A DNA stretch of 64,000 bases, taken from contig JACRFR010000018.1 of NCBI GenBank assembly GCA_016212635.1, positions 1 through 64,000 on the forward strand. Direction: 5' to 3'. The position numbers and the translations under genes were made by a program. The notes beneath the pieces were generated by a model. That model made no database searches. It was not told the DNA's origin and saw only the letters and a program-made list of their open reading frames with translations. This document shows positions 18,292-26,998 of the stretch, piece by piece (position 1 is the stretch's first letter; the number at the start of each line of letters is the position of its first letter). This DNA is from Candidatus Liptonbacteria bacterium. GTDB taxonomy: Bacteria; Patescibacteriota; Minisyncoccia; UBA6257; 2-01-FULL-56-20.

Positions 18292-18876
18292 CTAACGCGG
18301 CGGGTTCAAAATTTTAAGCGCGGCGCGGAGACGATCTTCCAAGTTAACCAGGGATTGGTCCACCCGGCCCAGGGCGGACTTGGCGTCCTCCCGACGATAA
18401 CCCAATCCGGCCAAGGCCTCCACCAGGTCCGTATCCGTGCCCATGCGAGCGATAGTTTCCGCGCTTTCTGCCGCCGTCACTTTGTTCCGCAGTTCCAGAA
18501 TAATCCGCTCCGCGGTTTTACGGCCGACTCCCGCCGCGCGCGCCAGCGAGTCGGGACGATTCTCCTGGATCGCCGCCGCGAGTTCCTGCTGGGGCGCTAC
18601 CTCTAAAATTGCCAGAGCGGACCGCGGGCCGACGCCGCTCACGGTGATCAGTAGCTCAAAAAAGGCGAGTTCCGGTTCCGATTCAAAACCGTATAAGGTA
18701 AAACCGTTGGCCTCGGTGAAGTGTTGATGGCACCAAACACGAAGCGAACCGCCCGGACTCGGAAACTTGAGAAGGTTGTGGGCCGGGGCGAAAACCTGGT
18801 AGCCCACTCCCTGGACGACAAGAACCAGGTAAGAGTCGGTTTTTTTGAGCACTTGGCCCTCTAGCGTGCAAATCAT
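18292..18876 (-). CDS. ruvA: Holliday junction DNA helicase subunit RuvA
   Basis: With the start at ATG 18876 the product is 194 aa, beginning MICTLEGQVLKKTDSYLVLVVQGVGYQV, the RuvA OB-fold. Two helix-hairpin-helix motifs follow (ELLITVSGVGPRSALAILE and ARAAGVGRKTAERIILELR), and a C-terminal domain III (DLVEALAGLGYRREDAKSAL) contacts RuvB. RuvA tetramers bind four-way junctions and recruit RuvB. The longer frame upstream adds about 44 residues unlike any RuvA and is not used. ruvB and ruvC are elsewhere in the window (32.6 and 37.6 kb), so the usual operon is broken up. Confidence 0.95.
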   Translation of the reverse strand: MICTLEGQVLKKTDSYLVLVVQGVGYQVFAPAHNLLKFPSPGGSLRVWCHQHFTEANGFTLYGFESEPELAFFELLITVSGVGPRSALAILEVAPQQELAAAIQENRPDSLARAAGVGRKTAERIILELRNKVTAAESAETIARMGTDTDLVEALAGLGYRREDAKSALGRVDQSLVNLEDRLRAALKILNPPR

Positions 18877-18961
18877 GCGAGTAGCATAAAGTTCGGCGGG
18901 AGAATATGAAGCAGCGGGCAAGAAGTTAAAATTAAGAATAGGGGTGTAAATTAAATGTTTG

Positions 18962-18995
18962 GAGGGCGGGCCTCCACAATCCGAGGCCCGACCTC
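18962..18995. repeat. GAGGTCGGGCCTT-family palindrome (diverged copy)
   Basis: GAGGGCGGGCCTC and GAGGCCCGACCTC flank eight bases between the divergent ruvA and rpsT genes. It is the most diverged of five copies of this family in the window. Confidence 0.6.
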
Positions 18996-19002
18996 GAAAA
19001 TG

Positions 19003-19030
19003 TTGCAAATTCTCGCTGGGCCGGTATACT
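19003..19030 (+). promoter_or_regulatory. Predicted rpsT promoter
   Basis: TTGCAA (19003-19008) and TATACT (19025-19030) are 16 bp apart. They lie about 60 nt ahead of the rpsT start. The intervening leader contains a 24-nt sequence shared with the ruvC leader. Confidence 0.55.
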
Positions 19031-19060
19031 GTTCTCGTCGTTTACCTCGGCCCCCTATAT

Positions 19061-19084
19061 TCTATATCCTAACTTCTAAATTCT
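19061..19084 (+). repeat. Short leader repeat shared with ruvC
   Basis: This 24-nt segment, ending AACTTCTAAATTCT, matches 37540-37563 at 23 of 24 positions. Both copies sit a few bases ahead of a start codon (rpsT here, ruvC there). Confidence 0.6.
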
Positions 19085-19092
19085 CTATCGCC

Positions 19093-19380
19093 ATGCCCAA
19101 CACTGCCTCCGCCCGTAAGGCTCTGCGACAAAGCGCCCGCCGGCACACGCGCAATACCGCCCGGCTGCGCACTTATCGGCAGCTGGCCAAAGACCTGCGG
19201 AAACTCACAACGGCTAAATCTTCCGAGGCGGCGGCCCTACTGCCTAAGGTATACCAAGCGATCGACAAGGCGGCCAAGGCACGGGCCATAAAAGCGAATA
19301 AGGCGAGTCGGCTCAAGTCTCGCTTGGCCCGTCTGGTCAACCCCGCCAGAAGTGAAACCTCTAGAGCCATCTCTAATTGA
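19093..19380 (+). CDS. rpsT: 30S ribosomal protein S20
   Basis: The 95-aa product starts MPNTASARKALRQSARRHTR and continues as a basic, Ala-rich helical protein (ALLPKVYQAIDKAAKARAIKANKASRLKSRLARL), the classic S20 pattern that binds 16S rRNA in the body of the 30S subunit. The ATG at 19093 is preferred because upstream residues in the same frame are not ribosomal. The gene is monocistronic and followed by a palindrome of the GAGGTCGGG family that may end transcription in both directions against holA. Confidence 0.93.
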   Translation: MPNTASARKALRQSARRHTRNTARLRTYRQLAKDLRKLTTAKSSEAAALLPKVYQAIDKAAKARAIKANKASRLKSRLARLVNPARSETSRAISN

Positions 19381-19428
19381 CCGCTACTCGTGAATTAAAG
19401 CGAACGGGGAGCGCCACCCGAATTTCGG

Positions 19429-19464
19429 GAGGTCGGGCCTTGGGAATTCTTAAGGCCCGACCTC
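19429..19464. repeat. GAGGTCGGGCCTT-family palindrome
   Basis: GAGGTCGGGCCTT and AAGGCCCGACCTC flank ten bases, followed by GGATGCAATTCCG as in other copies. It lies between the convergent rpsT and holA and may act as a bidirectional terminator, although there is no T-run. Confidence 0.7.
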
Positions 19465-19478
19465 GGATGCAATTCCGT

Positions 19479-20267
19479 TCAACTCATTACTAGATCCACC
19501 AAGGCCTCCTCGTAGTCCAGCTTACCGGACTTGATGGCCAAGTCGTACGCCGCGAACCGCGGCGTTTTTTCGCCCCCCTTCGCCGAGGCGATATAAAACA
19601 AACGGGCGGCCGGTTCGTTCTGCGCGAACATTTGTTCCAGCGCGGCCAAGCGGACGCGGAGGGCGGGGGCGTGGAGGCCAGTTAGAAGCTGCCAGAAGTC
19701 CCCGGTTTCTTCCACGCCCATTTCTTGGAGATCCGCCACGGTTAAATTCTTACGTCCCAGGTTGGCTAATTTATCCAGCTCGGTTGCTAGACGCCAGGTA
19801 TCGTTTTGATGGGTTCGCGCCAGGAGCTCCACCGCCGCGTCCGCCGGGTGCAGACCGCGAGCCAGAAGCTCGCTCCGCACAAAGGCCCGCCAAGGTGAAC
19901 CTTTCAAGAACTCGAAGTGATCGGATCGGACCGGCGGTTGGGACAAAAAGGCCCAAGGCTTGCCTTTGGGCAGGGCGGCTTCGGTTAGAACAATGTGGGT
20001 CTTGGTTTGCTCGGCCAGGATCTTAAGCTGGGCTGCGCCGCGCGCATCCAGGTCTGCCAAACAGTTCGCCGCGGCGGCGATGCGCGGCGCAGCGAATAGC
20101 GATTGCCCCCGAATAAATCCGAGAAACTCTCCGGCTGCGACCGGATCCTCGCTGCCGTCGAAACTGACCGCGCTCGCGCTGGGGTGCCCGGCTTGCAAGT
20201 CGGTCAATATTCTATCTCGCGCCGCGGACCGGCGGTAAGCATCCGGTCCGGATAGAAAAATGATCAT
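19479..20267 (-). CDS. holA: DNA polymerase III delta subunit (HolA)
   Basis: The 262-aa protein starts MIIFLSGPDAYRRSAARDRI, matching the Y(R/L)xxE-type beginning of HolA. It has FDGSE near residue 38, the KPWAFL-HFEF segment in mid-protein and the clamp-loader helical end (TWRLATELDKLANL...VEETGDFWQLLTGL). It opens the DnaN sliding clamp within the clamp loader. It is shorter than E. coli HolA (343 aa), as often seen in small genomes. A small membrane-protein gene lies 3 nt upstream and is probably cotranscribed. Confidence 0.85.
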   Translation of the reverse strand: MIIFLSGPDAYRRSAARDRILTDLQAGHPSASAVSFDGSEDPVAAGEFLGFIRGQSLFAAPRIAAAANCLADLDARGAAQLKILAEQTKTHIVLTEAALPKGKPWAFLSQPPVRSDHFEFLKGSPWRAFVRSELLARGLHPADAAVELLARTHQNDTWRLATELDKLANLGRKNLTVADLQEMGVEETGDFWQLLTGLHAPALRVRLAALEQMFAQNEPAARLFYIASAKGGEKTPRFAAYDLAIKSGKLDYEEALVDLVMS

Positions 20268-20270
20268 GGA

Positions 20271-20459
20271 TTAATGGCCTTGGGCGTCGCCGGTTTCCGA
20301 GTCGTCATCAGTGTCGTCCCACCGCCCCCCCCGACTGCCCACCTCCAGCTGGAAAAGCATGCGTCGGAGACGATGAACCGCCCGGGAGAGTTGCGCGATC
20401 TTTAGAACTAGAGACAAAATCACCACCAAAAGGATCAAAACAACCCAAAAGAGAAACAT
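20271..20459 (-). CDS. Small single-pass membrane protein
   Basis: A 62-aa product with one N-terminal helix (MFLFWVVLILLVVILSLVLKI), a short basic stretch (HRLRRMLFQLE) and an acidic tail (DDTDDDSETGD). It starts with ATG and lies 3 nt from holA. No family is recognised; the layout suggests a membrane-anchored small protein. It could be non-coding, but composition and spacing favour a gene. Confidence 0.5.
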   Translation of the reverse strand: MFLFWVVLILLVVILSLVLKIAQLSRAVHRLRRMLFQLEVGSRGGRWDDTDDDSETGDAQGH

Positions 20460-20553
20460 GGTGATTAAAGCATACCGCCTCCCAGCAGGGCGGGCAACTG
20501 CGTTCGGGCCTTGTTTTACGGGCCTAGAATCACCCGGCGCAATTTGATGCCAT

Positions 20554-20624
20554 TTCCAATTAGCCCGTACCCGGAAGAATTGCAGCCGAGGTCGGGCCTT
20601 AAGGATTCCTCAAGGCCCGACCTC
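20554..20624. repeat. Extended GAGGTCGGGCCTT-family repeat
   Basis: The palindrome core is at 20588-20624. Upstream TTCCAATTA and ACCCGGAAGAATTGCA also recur in the copy at 51647-51716, so the repeated unit is about 70 bp, longer than the palindrome. It lies between pyrG and the small membrane protein gene. Confidence 0.7.
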
Positions 20625-20644
20625 TTCCCGACCCCTCCCTAATT

Positions 20645-22342
20645 TCATCCGGCTCGCTTCTTGATACTGGCCTTAATAAATTCCACAAACAGCGGGTGGG
20701 GCGATAAAGGCCGGCTCTTAAACTCCGGATGAAATTGAGTGCCGAGGAAGAAGGGATGTTTAGACCGGGGCAGTTCGAAGATTTCCATGAGTCGTCTGTC
20801 TGGCGAACGGCCGGAAAAAACGCCGCCGGCTTTTTCGATCTTCTCGATGTAGTCCGGATTCACCTCGTAGCGGTGACGGTGACGCTCGGAGATTAGCATG
20901 CCGCTTAGGGCAGATGGTTTATTGCCATGCTTTAGGGATTTAGACTGGGCGTCTTTCTTGTTCTTACTATACGCCATATGCGCTATGCTCTTTGCTTGTA
21001 AGACCGCGGGGTAGGCGCCCAGGCGCATGGAGCCGCCATAGTCCTTGCGCGCCAGCTTCTCGCGCTGTTCCGGCAGGATGTCGATCACGGGATGGGGTGT
21101 TTCAGAATCGATCTCGGTGGTATGGGCGGATTTCAACCCCGCCACGTGGCGCGCGAACTCCACCACCGCCAACTGCATGCCGTAGCACAGACCCAAATAC
21201 GGAATTTTATGCTTGCGCGCGTATTCTACCACTCGGATTATGCCCTCTACTCCCCTACTACCAAATCCTCCGGGCACGACTATGCCGCTATATCTCGCGA
21301 GCTCGCGAAGCTTCTTTGGGTCTTTTTCGAATTGCTCACTGTCAACCCAGCTAAATTTAGGAAGGGCTGCGTTGGCGTAACACGCATGTTTGATCGCCTC
21401 CAAAACAGAGATGTATGAATCGGTCAAGACAAAATTTCCGGTCCCGAAGTATTTACCCACAATCGCGATATCCGCTGTTCGCGAGGCGGTTCGCACGGTT
21501 CGTTCCAACTTTCGCCACCCCGTAAGATCAGTGACGCGCGATCTTAGGCCCAGTTTCTTAAGTATTTTCGATCCCAATTCGTCTTTCTCAAAATTCAGGG
21601 GAATTTGATAGATGTTCTGGACGTCGGGCGCCGAGATCACAGAGCCTTTCTCGAGACCGCACATAAACTCCAGTTTTTCTTTCCGCTTCTCATCCAGGGG
21701 TACCGCCGCCCGACCAAAAACAAAATCGGGGCGCAGCCCCACGGAATTTAAACTTCGAACTGCGTGCTGAGTGGGCTTGGTTTTGAGCTCATTGCCTCCC
21801 GAACCGAGGGAGGGGATGTAGCTAACCAGGGCTAGGAGGACATCTTCGGGCTTCTTGAATTTTAATAAGCGGACTGCCTCCAGGAATAACACGTTTTGAT
21901 AATCACCGATTGTGCCTCCAATTTCGATAATGACCACATCCGCCTGTTTTTTCTTTCCTGCCAAATTAATCTTTTTAATAACTTCCAGGGGGATATCGGG
22001 TACCACGTGGACACATCGTCCTCCAAAACCCAGGTTGCGTTCCCGGGTAATGACTTCGAGGTAAACACTGCCGGTGGTCATGTAGTTGGCGCGGCTAAAA
22101 TCCAAATCCAAAAACCGCTCGTAATTACCCATATCCTGATCGCACTCCGTGCCATCATCCAAAACATAAACTTCCCCATGTTCGGTGGGATTCATGGTAC
22201 CCGCGTCCACGTTCACATAAGGGTCGATTTTTATTGCTGTCACCGCGAGGCCTCGCGCCTGCAACACCTTGCCGATGGAAGCCGCCGCAACTCCCTTGCC
22301 GACACTAGACATAACACCGCCGGCTACAAATATGTACTTCAT
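20645..22342 (-). CDS. pyrG: CTP synthase
   Basis: The 565-aa enzyme makes CTP from UTP, ATP and glutamine. The N-terminal synthetase domain begins MKYIFVAGGVMSSVGKGVAAASIG, with DPYVNVDAGTMNPTEHGEVYVLDDG. The C-terminal class I glutamine amidotransferase domain has GGFGSRGVEG, the nucleophile in PYLGLCYGMQLAV and a final HPEF. It is about 20 residues longer than E. coli PyrG because of a lysine-rich insertion (KNKKDAQSKSLKHGNK) before the conserved MRLG-to-SERHRHRYEVN region. It appears monocistronic. Confidence 0.97.
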   Translation of the reverse strand: MKYIFVAGGVMSSVGKGVAAASIGKVLQARGLAVTAIKIDPYVNVDAGTMNPTEHGEVYVLDDGTECDQDMGNYERFLDLDFSRANYMTTGSVYLEVITRERNLGFGGRCVHVVPDIPLEVIKKINLAGKKKQADVVIIEIGGTIGDYQNVLFLEAVRLLKFKKPEDVLLALVSYIPSLGSGGNELKTKPTQHAVRSLNSVGLRPDFVFGRAAVPLDEKRKEKLEFMCGLEKGSVISAPDVQNIYQIPLNFEKDELGSKILKKLGLRSRVTDLTGWRKLERTVRTASRTADIAIVGKYFGTGNFVLTDSYISVLEAIKHACYANAALPKFSWVDSEQFEKDPKKLRELARYSGIVVPGGFGSRGVEGIIRVVEYARKHKIPYLGLCYGMQLAVVEFARHVAGLKSAHTTEIDSETPHPVIDILPEQREKLARKDYGGSMRLGAYPAVLQAKSIAHMAYSKNKKDAQSKSLKHGNKPSALSGMLISERHRHRYEVNPDYIEKIEKAGGVFSGRSPDRRLMEIFELPRSKHPFFLGTQFHPEFKSRPLSPHPLFVEFIKASIKKRAG

Positions 22343-22389
22343 GATGTAGATATGCTTGAAGAATAGCGCATGCGAACTACCCCGCCTCG

Positions 22390-22410
22390 CCTCCCCTTAG
22401 CAAGGGGAGG
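22390..22410. repeat. CCTCCCCTT palindrome
   Basis: CCTCCCCTT and AAGGGGAGG form a 9-bp stem around three bases, upstream of pyrG and downstream of the histidine kinase. Confidence 0.65.
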
Positions 22411-22464
22411 AATCGAGGGGTCAAGTTCGTATCATTAGTACCATTTGTATATTGGTATCGTTTC

Positions 22465-23790
22465 TCATAGATCCGCGGGGATCTCGTGGCTGGGCGCCAG
22501 CTTGGGATCGGTCGGCAGGGTAAAAGAGAAAATGCTGCCTCGGTTGACTTCGGATTGGATGCTAAACTCCCCGCCGTGCGCCTTGATGATACTCTGAACG
22601 ATAAATAAACCCAAGCCCGAGCCTTTGGTTTCGTATTTCAGGGCGTTTTCCGCGCGGAAGAATTTTTGTCCGATCTTGTCCAGCTCCTGCGGCGGGATGC
22701 CGATCCCGGTGTCGCGCACGGACAGTTTTTGGTAGGGGCGATCGGGCAGCTGTTCCAGCTTAACGATGATTTCCCCGTCTTTGATGTTGTAACGCACCGC
22801 ATTTTCCAGCAGATTATTGATCACAATGGAGAGTTTTTGGGAATCTGCGATTGCGGGCGGCAATGGATCTTTGGGCCGATCGAAGTACAATTTGAGGCCG
22901 GCTTGTTGGACCAGGGGTAAAAGCTGGGTCATAAGCTTGTCCGCCAGGGCGGCGAGATCCAGCGGTTCTTTCTGGTAGCCAAAGTGGCCCTCTTCGATTT
23001 TGGCAATGGACAGCAGGTCTTCGGTAATTTTCGCCAATTCCCGGCTGGATCCCAGAGTGGCTTGAATAATGGTTTGCGCGCCGGGGTTCAGAGTAGAGTC
23101 GCTCGCGAGCGCCTCCAGGGCCCAAATAATTTCCGTGATGGGCGTACGCAGTTGATGCGAAGCTACGGTGATAAAGTCATTTTTGGAGCGGATCGACGCC
23201 AATTCCCGAGTGCGGTCGTGGACGATCTTAACAAACCCAATCAGGTTGCCCGATTCGTCGCGGATCAGCGAGGTTGCCACCCGGAGTTCCATCGCGGGCA
23301 ACTCGAAAGACAGGTCGATTATCTCCGGATAGGTACCGGCCTCGGAGCGGGGCGCCATCACGGGCGCGAGCGCCGGGTAGATAACTTGGGTCAGGCGCTG
23401 CAGTTCCGGCTTTTGGGCATCCCGCGGTTCGATCTTTTGCCGCACAACTTGGTCCGCGGTCACGCGAAACAACTTCTCGGCCGCGGGATTAAAGAAAATG
23501 ATCCGGAAACTTGGGTCATAAGCGATCAGGGCGTCGCTCAAGCCGAATATAATATGGCGCAATTCGTTTTGCTCCCGCGTCACCTCCGGGCCCAGCGCCG
23601 CGGCGCGGCCAGTCTGGATAAAAGCCAGTCCGCCCAAGACCAGGAGCACAATCATGCCCAAATATCGCCAGGGGGCGGGCAGCCAAGCCAGCCCAATTAG
23701 AACCATCGCCCAGAGCGGGAGGGAAAACCAAAACACCCGCATGGCAGGCAAACGGATCGCTTCTTGTATTTGTTGACGCAATTTATCCAT
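22465..23790 (-). CDS. Membrane PAS sensor histidine kinase
   Basis: From ATG 23790 the product is 441 aa: two N-terminal membrane helices (VFWFSLPLWAMVLIGLAW, LGMIVLLVLGGLAFIQ), a PAS domain (about 90-200, IIFGLSDALIAYDPSFRIIFFNP), the HisKA H-box SHQLRTPITEIIWALE, and an HATPase domain with N-box (NNLLENAVRYN), DTGIGIPP and GSGLGLFIV. It should autophosphorylate and signal to a response regulator; none is adjacent. The frame extends about 50 codons upstream, but those residues (VIPGLTRDP...WIPAFAGMT) are translated repeat DNA and are not taken as protein. Confidence 0.9.
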   Translation of the reverse strand: MDKLRQQIQEAIRLPAMRVFWFSLPLWAMVLIGLAWLPAPWRYLGMIVLLVLGGLAFIQTGRAAALGPEVTREQNELRHIIFGLSDALIAYDPSFRIIFFNPAAEKLFRVTADQVVRQKIEPRDAQKPELQRLTQVIYPALAPVMAPRSEAGTYPEIIDLSFELPAMELRVATSLIRDESGNLIGFVKIVHDRTRELASIRSKNDFITVASHQLRTPITEIIWALEALASDSTLNPGAQTIIQATLGSSRELAKITEDLLSIAKIEEGHFGYQKEPLDLAALADKLMTQLLPLVQQAGLKLYFDRPKDPLPPAIADSQKLSIVINNLLENAVRYNIKDGEIIVKLEQLPDRPYQKLSVRDTGIGIPPQELDKIGQKFFRAENALKYETKGSGLGLFIVQSIIKAHGGEFSIQSEVNRGSIFSFTLPTDPKLAPSHEIPADL

Positions 23791-23844
23791 AACCAGATCA
23801 ACCGTGCAGCTCGAGATGGCCCCAGTCCTTCCCGGTACAGACCT

Positions 23845-23976
23845 GGCGCTGTTCGAAAACCCCAGGTTTGTCATTCCGGCGAAAGCCGGAATCCAGGTTT
23901 TCTTAGTCACTGGATCCCGGGTCAAGCCCGGGATGACGCTCGGCAAGCGGGGGAATCAATGTTTTCGAACAGCGCC
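23845..23976. mobile_element. MITE-like element with GGCGCTGTTCG ends (copy 1)
   Basis: GGCGCTGTTCGAAAAC at 23845-23860 is inverted exactly at 23961-23976. Inside are two further palindromes: CATTCCGGCGAAAGCCGGAATCC-like, and GGATCCCGGGTC-x-GACCCGGGAT-like in a GTCATCCCGGG context. The right part encodes the last residues of PolA. A second element with the same ends is at 38569-38691. Confidence 0.65.
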
Positions 23977-26446
23977 TGCAGACCTTGACTGATATCGGCA
24001 CGCCAAGTTCTGGAGCGGCACGCTCCATCGCCTCGCGCAGCACGGGTATGGTTTCTTCTATCTTATCATCGCGTATCTGGAACAGCAATTCATCATGGAT
24101 CGAGAGAAGCAGTTGGACCGTACCGTCCCAGGAGTTGCGGCGCACTAATTCCGCGCGCGCTCGAATCATGGCCAGTTTGATCAGGTCGGCTCCGGAACCT
24201 TGCACGGGATGGTTGATCGCGGCCCGTCCCGCAGCCGCGACCAGGCGCGGGGAGTTGGAGATGAACTCCGGAAAGTAGCGCCGGCGGCCAGTCAAGGTTT
24301 GGGTATAACCCAGAGTACGGGCGGTTTGTTGGGTCGCTTCCTGCCAATCGCGGACGCCCCGAAAATGCTGGAAATACGCGGCGATAAACTGGCGGGCGGC
24401 GGCCCGGTCGATGCCTCCCGTCCGGGCAAAAGCGCTTTCACCCATGCCGTAGATCAAACCGAAGTTCAGGGTTTTGGCGATCCGCCGATCCGCATCCGTT
24501 ACGGCGGAGAGTGGTTTGCCCAAGATCTCGGCGGCAGTGGCACGATGCACGTCGCCACCCTGCCGAAAAACTTGGAGCAGCTGCGGGTCGCCGGAGAGCA
24601 CTGCCAGGATGCGCAATTCCAATTGGGAATAGTCCAGAGTAACCAGGGTGTGCCCCGGGTCTGACTGGAAGACACTCCGCAGCGCCGGCGCCCAAGGCGA
24701 GTCGCGGGGAATGTTCTGTAAGTTTGGGTTTTGGGAACTTAAGCGTCCGGTGGCGGTGCCGGTCTGGATAAATTCGGTGTGAGCGCGGCCTATGGAACGA
24801 GCCAGTTCCAAAAGCGGCAGGATGTAGGTGGATCGAATCTTGAAGTGTTCTCGATAAGCCAAGATTGAGGATATGGCCGGATGTCGGTCCGAGAGTTCGG
24901 CCAAGCGCTCCGCGTCGGTGGAACGGCTGGCTCTGACCGCGCTGGGCGGCAGAAGTTTCAGCTCCTCGAAGAGCACGGTAGCCAGTTGCGCCGGGGAGTT
25001 CAGATTGAACTCGTGTCCTATTGATCTATAGATTTTTTGTTCCAGCTCTTGGATGGCCCGGCCTAGTTCGTGCTGGATGGTTACGAGTCGAGCCGCATCC
25101 AAACGAATGCCGCGTTGTTCCATCTCCGCCAAGATCCGGAGCACGGGCATTTCCACTTGTTCGAAAACAGCAAGTAGCTGATTGTGCTGCAGTTTAGTTC
25201 TTAGAGCGGCGTACAGCTCCGCCAAATCGCGCTCGTTTACCCTGTTAGAATCTTCGTTTCTAACGGGGTTTAGCCGGCCATCGCGTCCCAAAATACGCGC
25301 CGCGACCGTGGCGGGTGCATAATCTTTAAGGTCGGGCTCGAGCAGCCAAAAGGCCACGCCTAAATCGGCGTAGGGCGGTACCAAGTCTTGACCTTGTGCC
25401 CAGGCCCGTTTCAGGGCGGTTTTTAGATCAAAACCGATCTTGATCCGGCGAGGATCATTTTGCCCGGGCCAGGCCGCCGTTTGGCTGGAAATTACCCAGC
25501 AAGCCCGCGATTCGTCTCCGGCGTCCACGGGGGAAGAAGTTGGAGGGGCGAAAAGGCCGCCGAGAGTCCGGGGAGGCGGGGTGGGGGTGGTTGGTTTAGG
25601 AACCAGAGAATCGAAACCAAGCTGGCGGAAGGTGGCCGCGGGCTCGCCGGGCGCATGGTCTCGCACCCGGAGTTGTTCCAGGTTCTGGATCGGCAGTTCG
25701 GCATCGCGTTTTAAGGTGACTAGTTCGCGGGAAAGCAGTATTTGTTTCCGGAAAGGTTCCAGTTTAGCCCGCAGTTTGGCATCTTGGGACGATTGCTGAA
25801 GCAGCGCATCCAGGGTGTGATATTCGGCCAGCCAACCAGAGGCAGTTTTAGGCCCAACTCCGGGCACACCCGGAACATTGTCGGAGGCATCGCCCACTAA
25901 CGCTTTATAATCCACCAGCTGATTCGGGGCCAGGCCATACCGTTCCCGAACGGCGGCGGAGTTGTACACAATGGTGTCGCTGATCCCTTTTTTAAACGTG
26001 CGGATGGCTATGTGGCCGTCGTCGACCAGCTGCAGAGAGTCTAGGTCGCCGGTCAGGACTATGATCTTTAAATCCTCTTCTCGCCGAAATTTTTCCGCCA
26101 GGGTCGCGATAATGTCATCCGCTTCCACGCCGGGACATTCCACGCTGGTGATGCCCAAGATTGCGAAGAGGTCCCGGGCGGCAATGATCTGGGTTACCAA
26201 TTCTCCGGGAGTGGGTGGACGCTGGGCTTTATAGGCCGGAAATTGGAGTTTGCGGAAGGTAGGTTCGGGACGGTCGAACGCGGCGGCGGCGAAATCCGGT
26301 TTGCCTTCGCGCCAAAGTTTCAAGAGGATGCGGGCCACGCCGTAGAGCGCTCCGGTGGGACGGCCATCCGGAGCCGAGAGCGGCGGCAGGGCGTGAAACA
26401 TCCGGTGGATGAGCGAGTTGGCGTCTAAGAGGAGGAGGGTTTTCAT
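23903..26446 (-). CDS. polA: DNA polymerase I with inactive proofreading domain
   Basis: The 847-aa protein has an N-terminal 5'-3' exonuclease (LLLDANSLIHRMFHALPP; VLTGDLDSLQLV; KALVGDASDNVPGVPGVGPKTA). A shrunken central domain lacks the DTE-type motif of a 3'-5' exonuclease. The C-terminal polymerase domain has YSQLELRILA (motif A), RRIAKTLNFGLIYGMGE (motif B) and LLSIHDELLF (motif C). It should serve Okazaki fragment maturation and repair. The final residues (about 25, ending HPGLDPGSSD) come from the MITE-like element, replacing the usual end. Confidence 0.95.
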   Translation of the reverse strand: MKTLLLLDANSLIHRMFHALPPLSAPDGRPTGALYGVARILLKLWREGKPDFAAAAFDRPEPTFRKLQFPAYKAQRPPTPGELVTQIIAARDLFAILGITSVECPGVEADDIIATLAEKFRREEDLKIIVLTGDLDSLQLVDDGHIAIRTFKKGISDTIVYNSAAVRERYGLAPNQLVDYKALVGDASDNVPGVPGVGPKTASGWLAEYHTLDALLQQSSQDAKLRAKLEPFRKQILLSRELVTLKRDAELPIQNLEQLRVRDHAPGEPAATFRQLGFDSLVPKPTTPTPPPRTLGGLFAPPTSSPVDAGDESRACWVISSQTAAWPGQNDPRRIKIGFDLKTALKRAWAQGQDLVPPYADLGVAFWLLEPDLKDYAPATVAARILGRDGRLNPVRNEDSNRVNERDLAELYAALRTKLQHNQLLAVFEQVEMPVLRILAEMEQRGIRLDAARLVTIQHELGRAIQELEQKIYRSIGHEFNLNSPAQLATVLFEELKLLPPSAVRASRSTDAERLAELSDRHPAISSILAYREHFKIRSTYILPLLELARSIGRAHTEFIQTGTATGRLSSQNPNLQNIPRDSPWAPALRSVFQSDPGHTLVTLDYSQLELRILAVLSGDPQLLQVFRQGGDVHRATAAEILGKPLSAVTDADRRIAKTLNFGLIYGMGESAFARTGGIDRAAARQFIAAYFQHFRGVRDWQEATQQTARTLGYTQTLTGRRRYFPEFISNSPRLVAAAGRAAINHPVQGSGADLIKLAMIRARAELVRRNSWDGTVQLLLSIHDELLFQIRDDKIEETIPVLREAMERAAPELGVPISVKVCRRCSKTLIPPLAERHPGLDPGSSD

Positions 26447-26506
26447 AAGAGTAATCGCAAATAACGCTAATTGGAGAGGTAATAACGCGAATGAAACAAG
26501 GATTAA

Positions 26507-26998
26507 TTAATTACTAATTTCTAATTTAGATAGCCTCCGCCCGCCGATTTCGATGGCTCGCTCGTGTTCGCGCTGTCCGTGGTGGAAGCGTAGCCAAACT
26601 GTCTGGCGAGAGGGCAGTGCGCGGGGCAAACGATCCGCCCATTCTATTAATACTATATTTTGGGGATCGGCCAGGAGCGCCGCGAAGTCGAGCGGACCGA
26701 GTTGGGCGTGTTGTTGCAGACGGTAAAAATCCAAATGAAACGCCCGTTTCCAGTTTCGCTTTCGGAGGACATACTTTTTCATCAACACAAACGTGGGGCT
26801 GGTCAGGCGGCCGCGCACGCCCAGCGCGCGCAGGAACCCTTGAATAAAGGTGGTCTTGCCGCTGCCTAAATCCCCCGCCAGGGCGATCACCAGGGCGCGC
26901 TTGGGACCGTGATGGGACTTGTTATCCGAGAGGGTTTGCGCCCAGGCCGCTCCCAGTTTTACTGTCGCGCGGGAAGAACAGGTTGTAAATTTGGTCAT
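26507..26998 (-). CDS. tsaE: tRNA t6A biosynthesis ATPase TsaE
   Basis: Starting at ATG 26998 the protein is 163 aa. It has the P-loop LAGDLGSGKTTFIQGFLRALG, followed by SPTFVLMKKY, FHLDFYRL and VLIEWADRLP, the motif order of TsaE. It supports threonylcarbamoyladenosine formation at tRNA position 37 together with TsaB and TsaD, which are not in this window. The start lies inside the upstream lamin-tail gene (77-nt overlap), implying coupling. The frame could begin 15 residues earlier, but the extra residues are unlike TsaE. Confidence 0.93.
   Translation of the reverse strand: MTKFTTCSSRATVKLGAAWAQTLSDNKSHHGPKRALVIALAGDLGSGKTTFIQGFLRALGVRGRLTSPTFVLMKKYVLRKRNWKRAFHLDFYRLQQHAQLGPLDFAALLADPQNIVLIEWADRLPRALPSRQTVWLRFHHGQREHERAIEIGGRRLSKLEISN

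Noticed and set aside
23791..23946. N-terminal extension of the histidine kinase
   Set aside because: The residues (VIPGLTRDP, WIPAFAGMT) are the familiar translation of a palindromic DNA repeat, and a good ATG follows at 23790.
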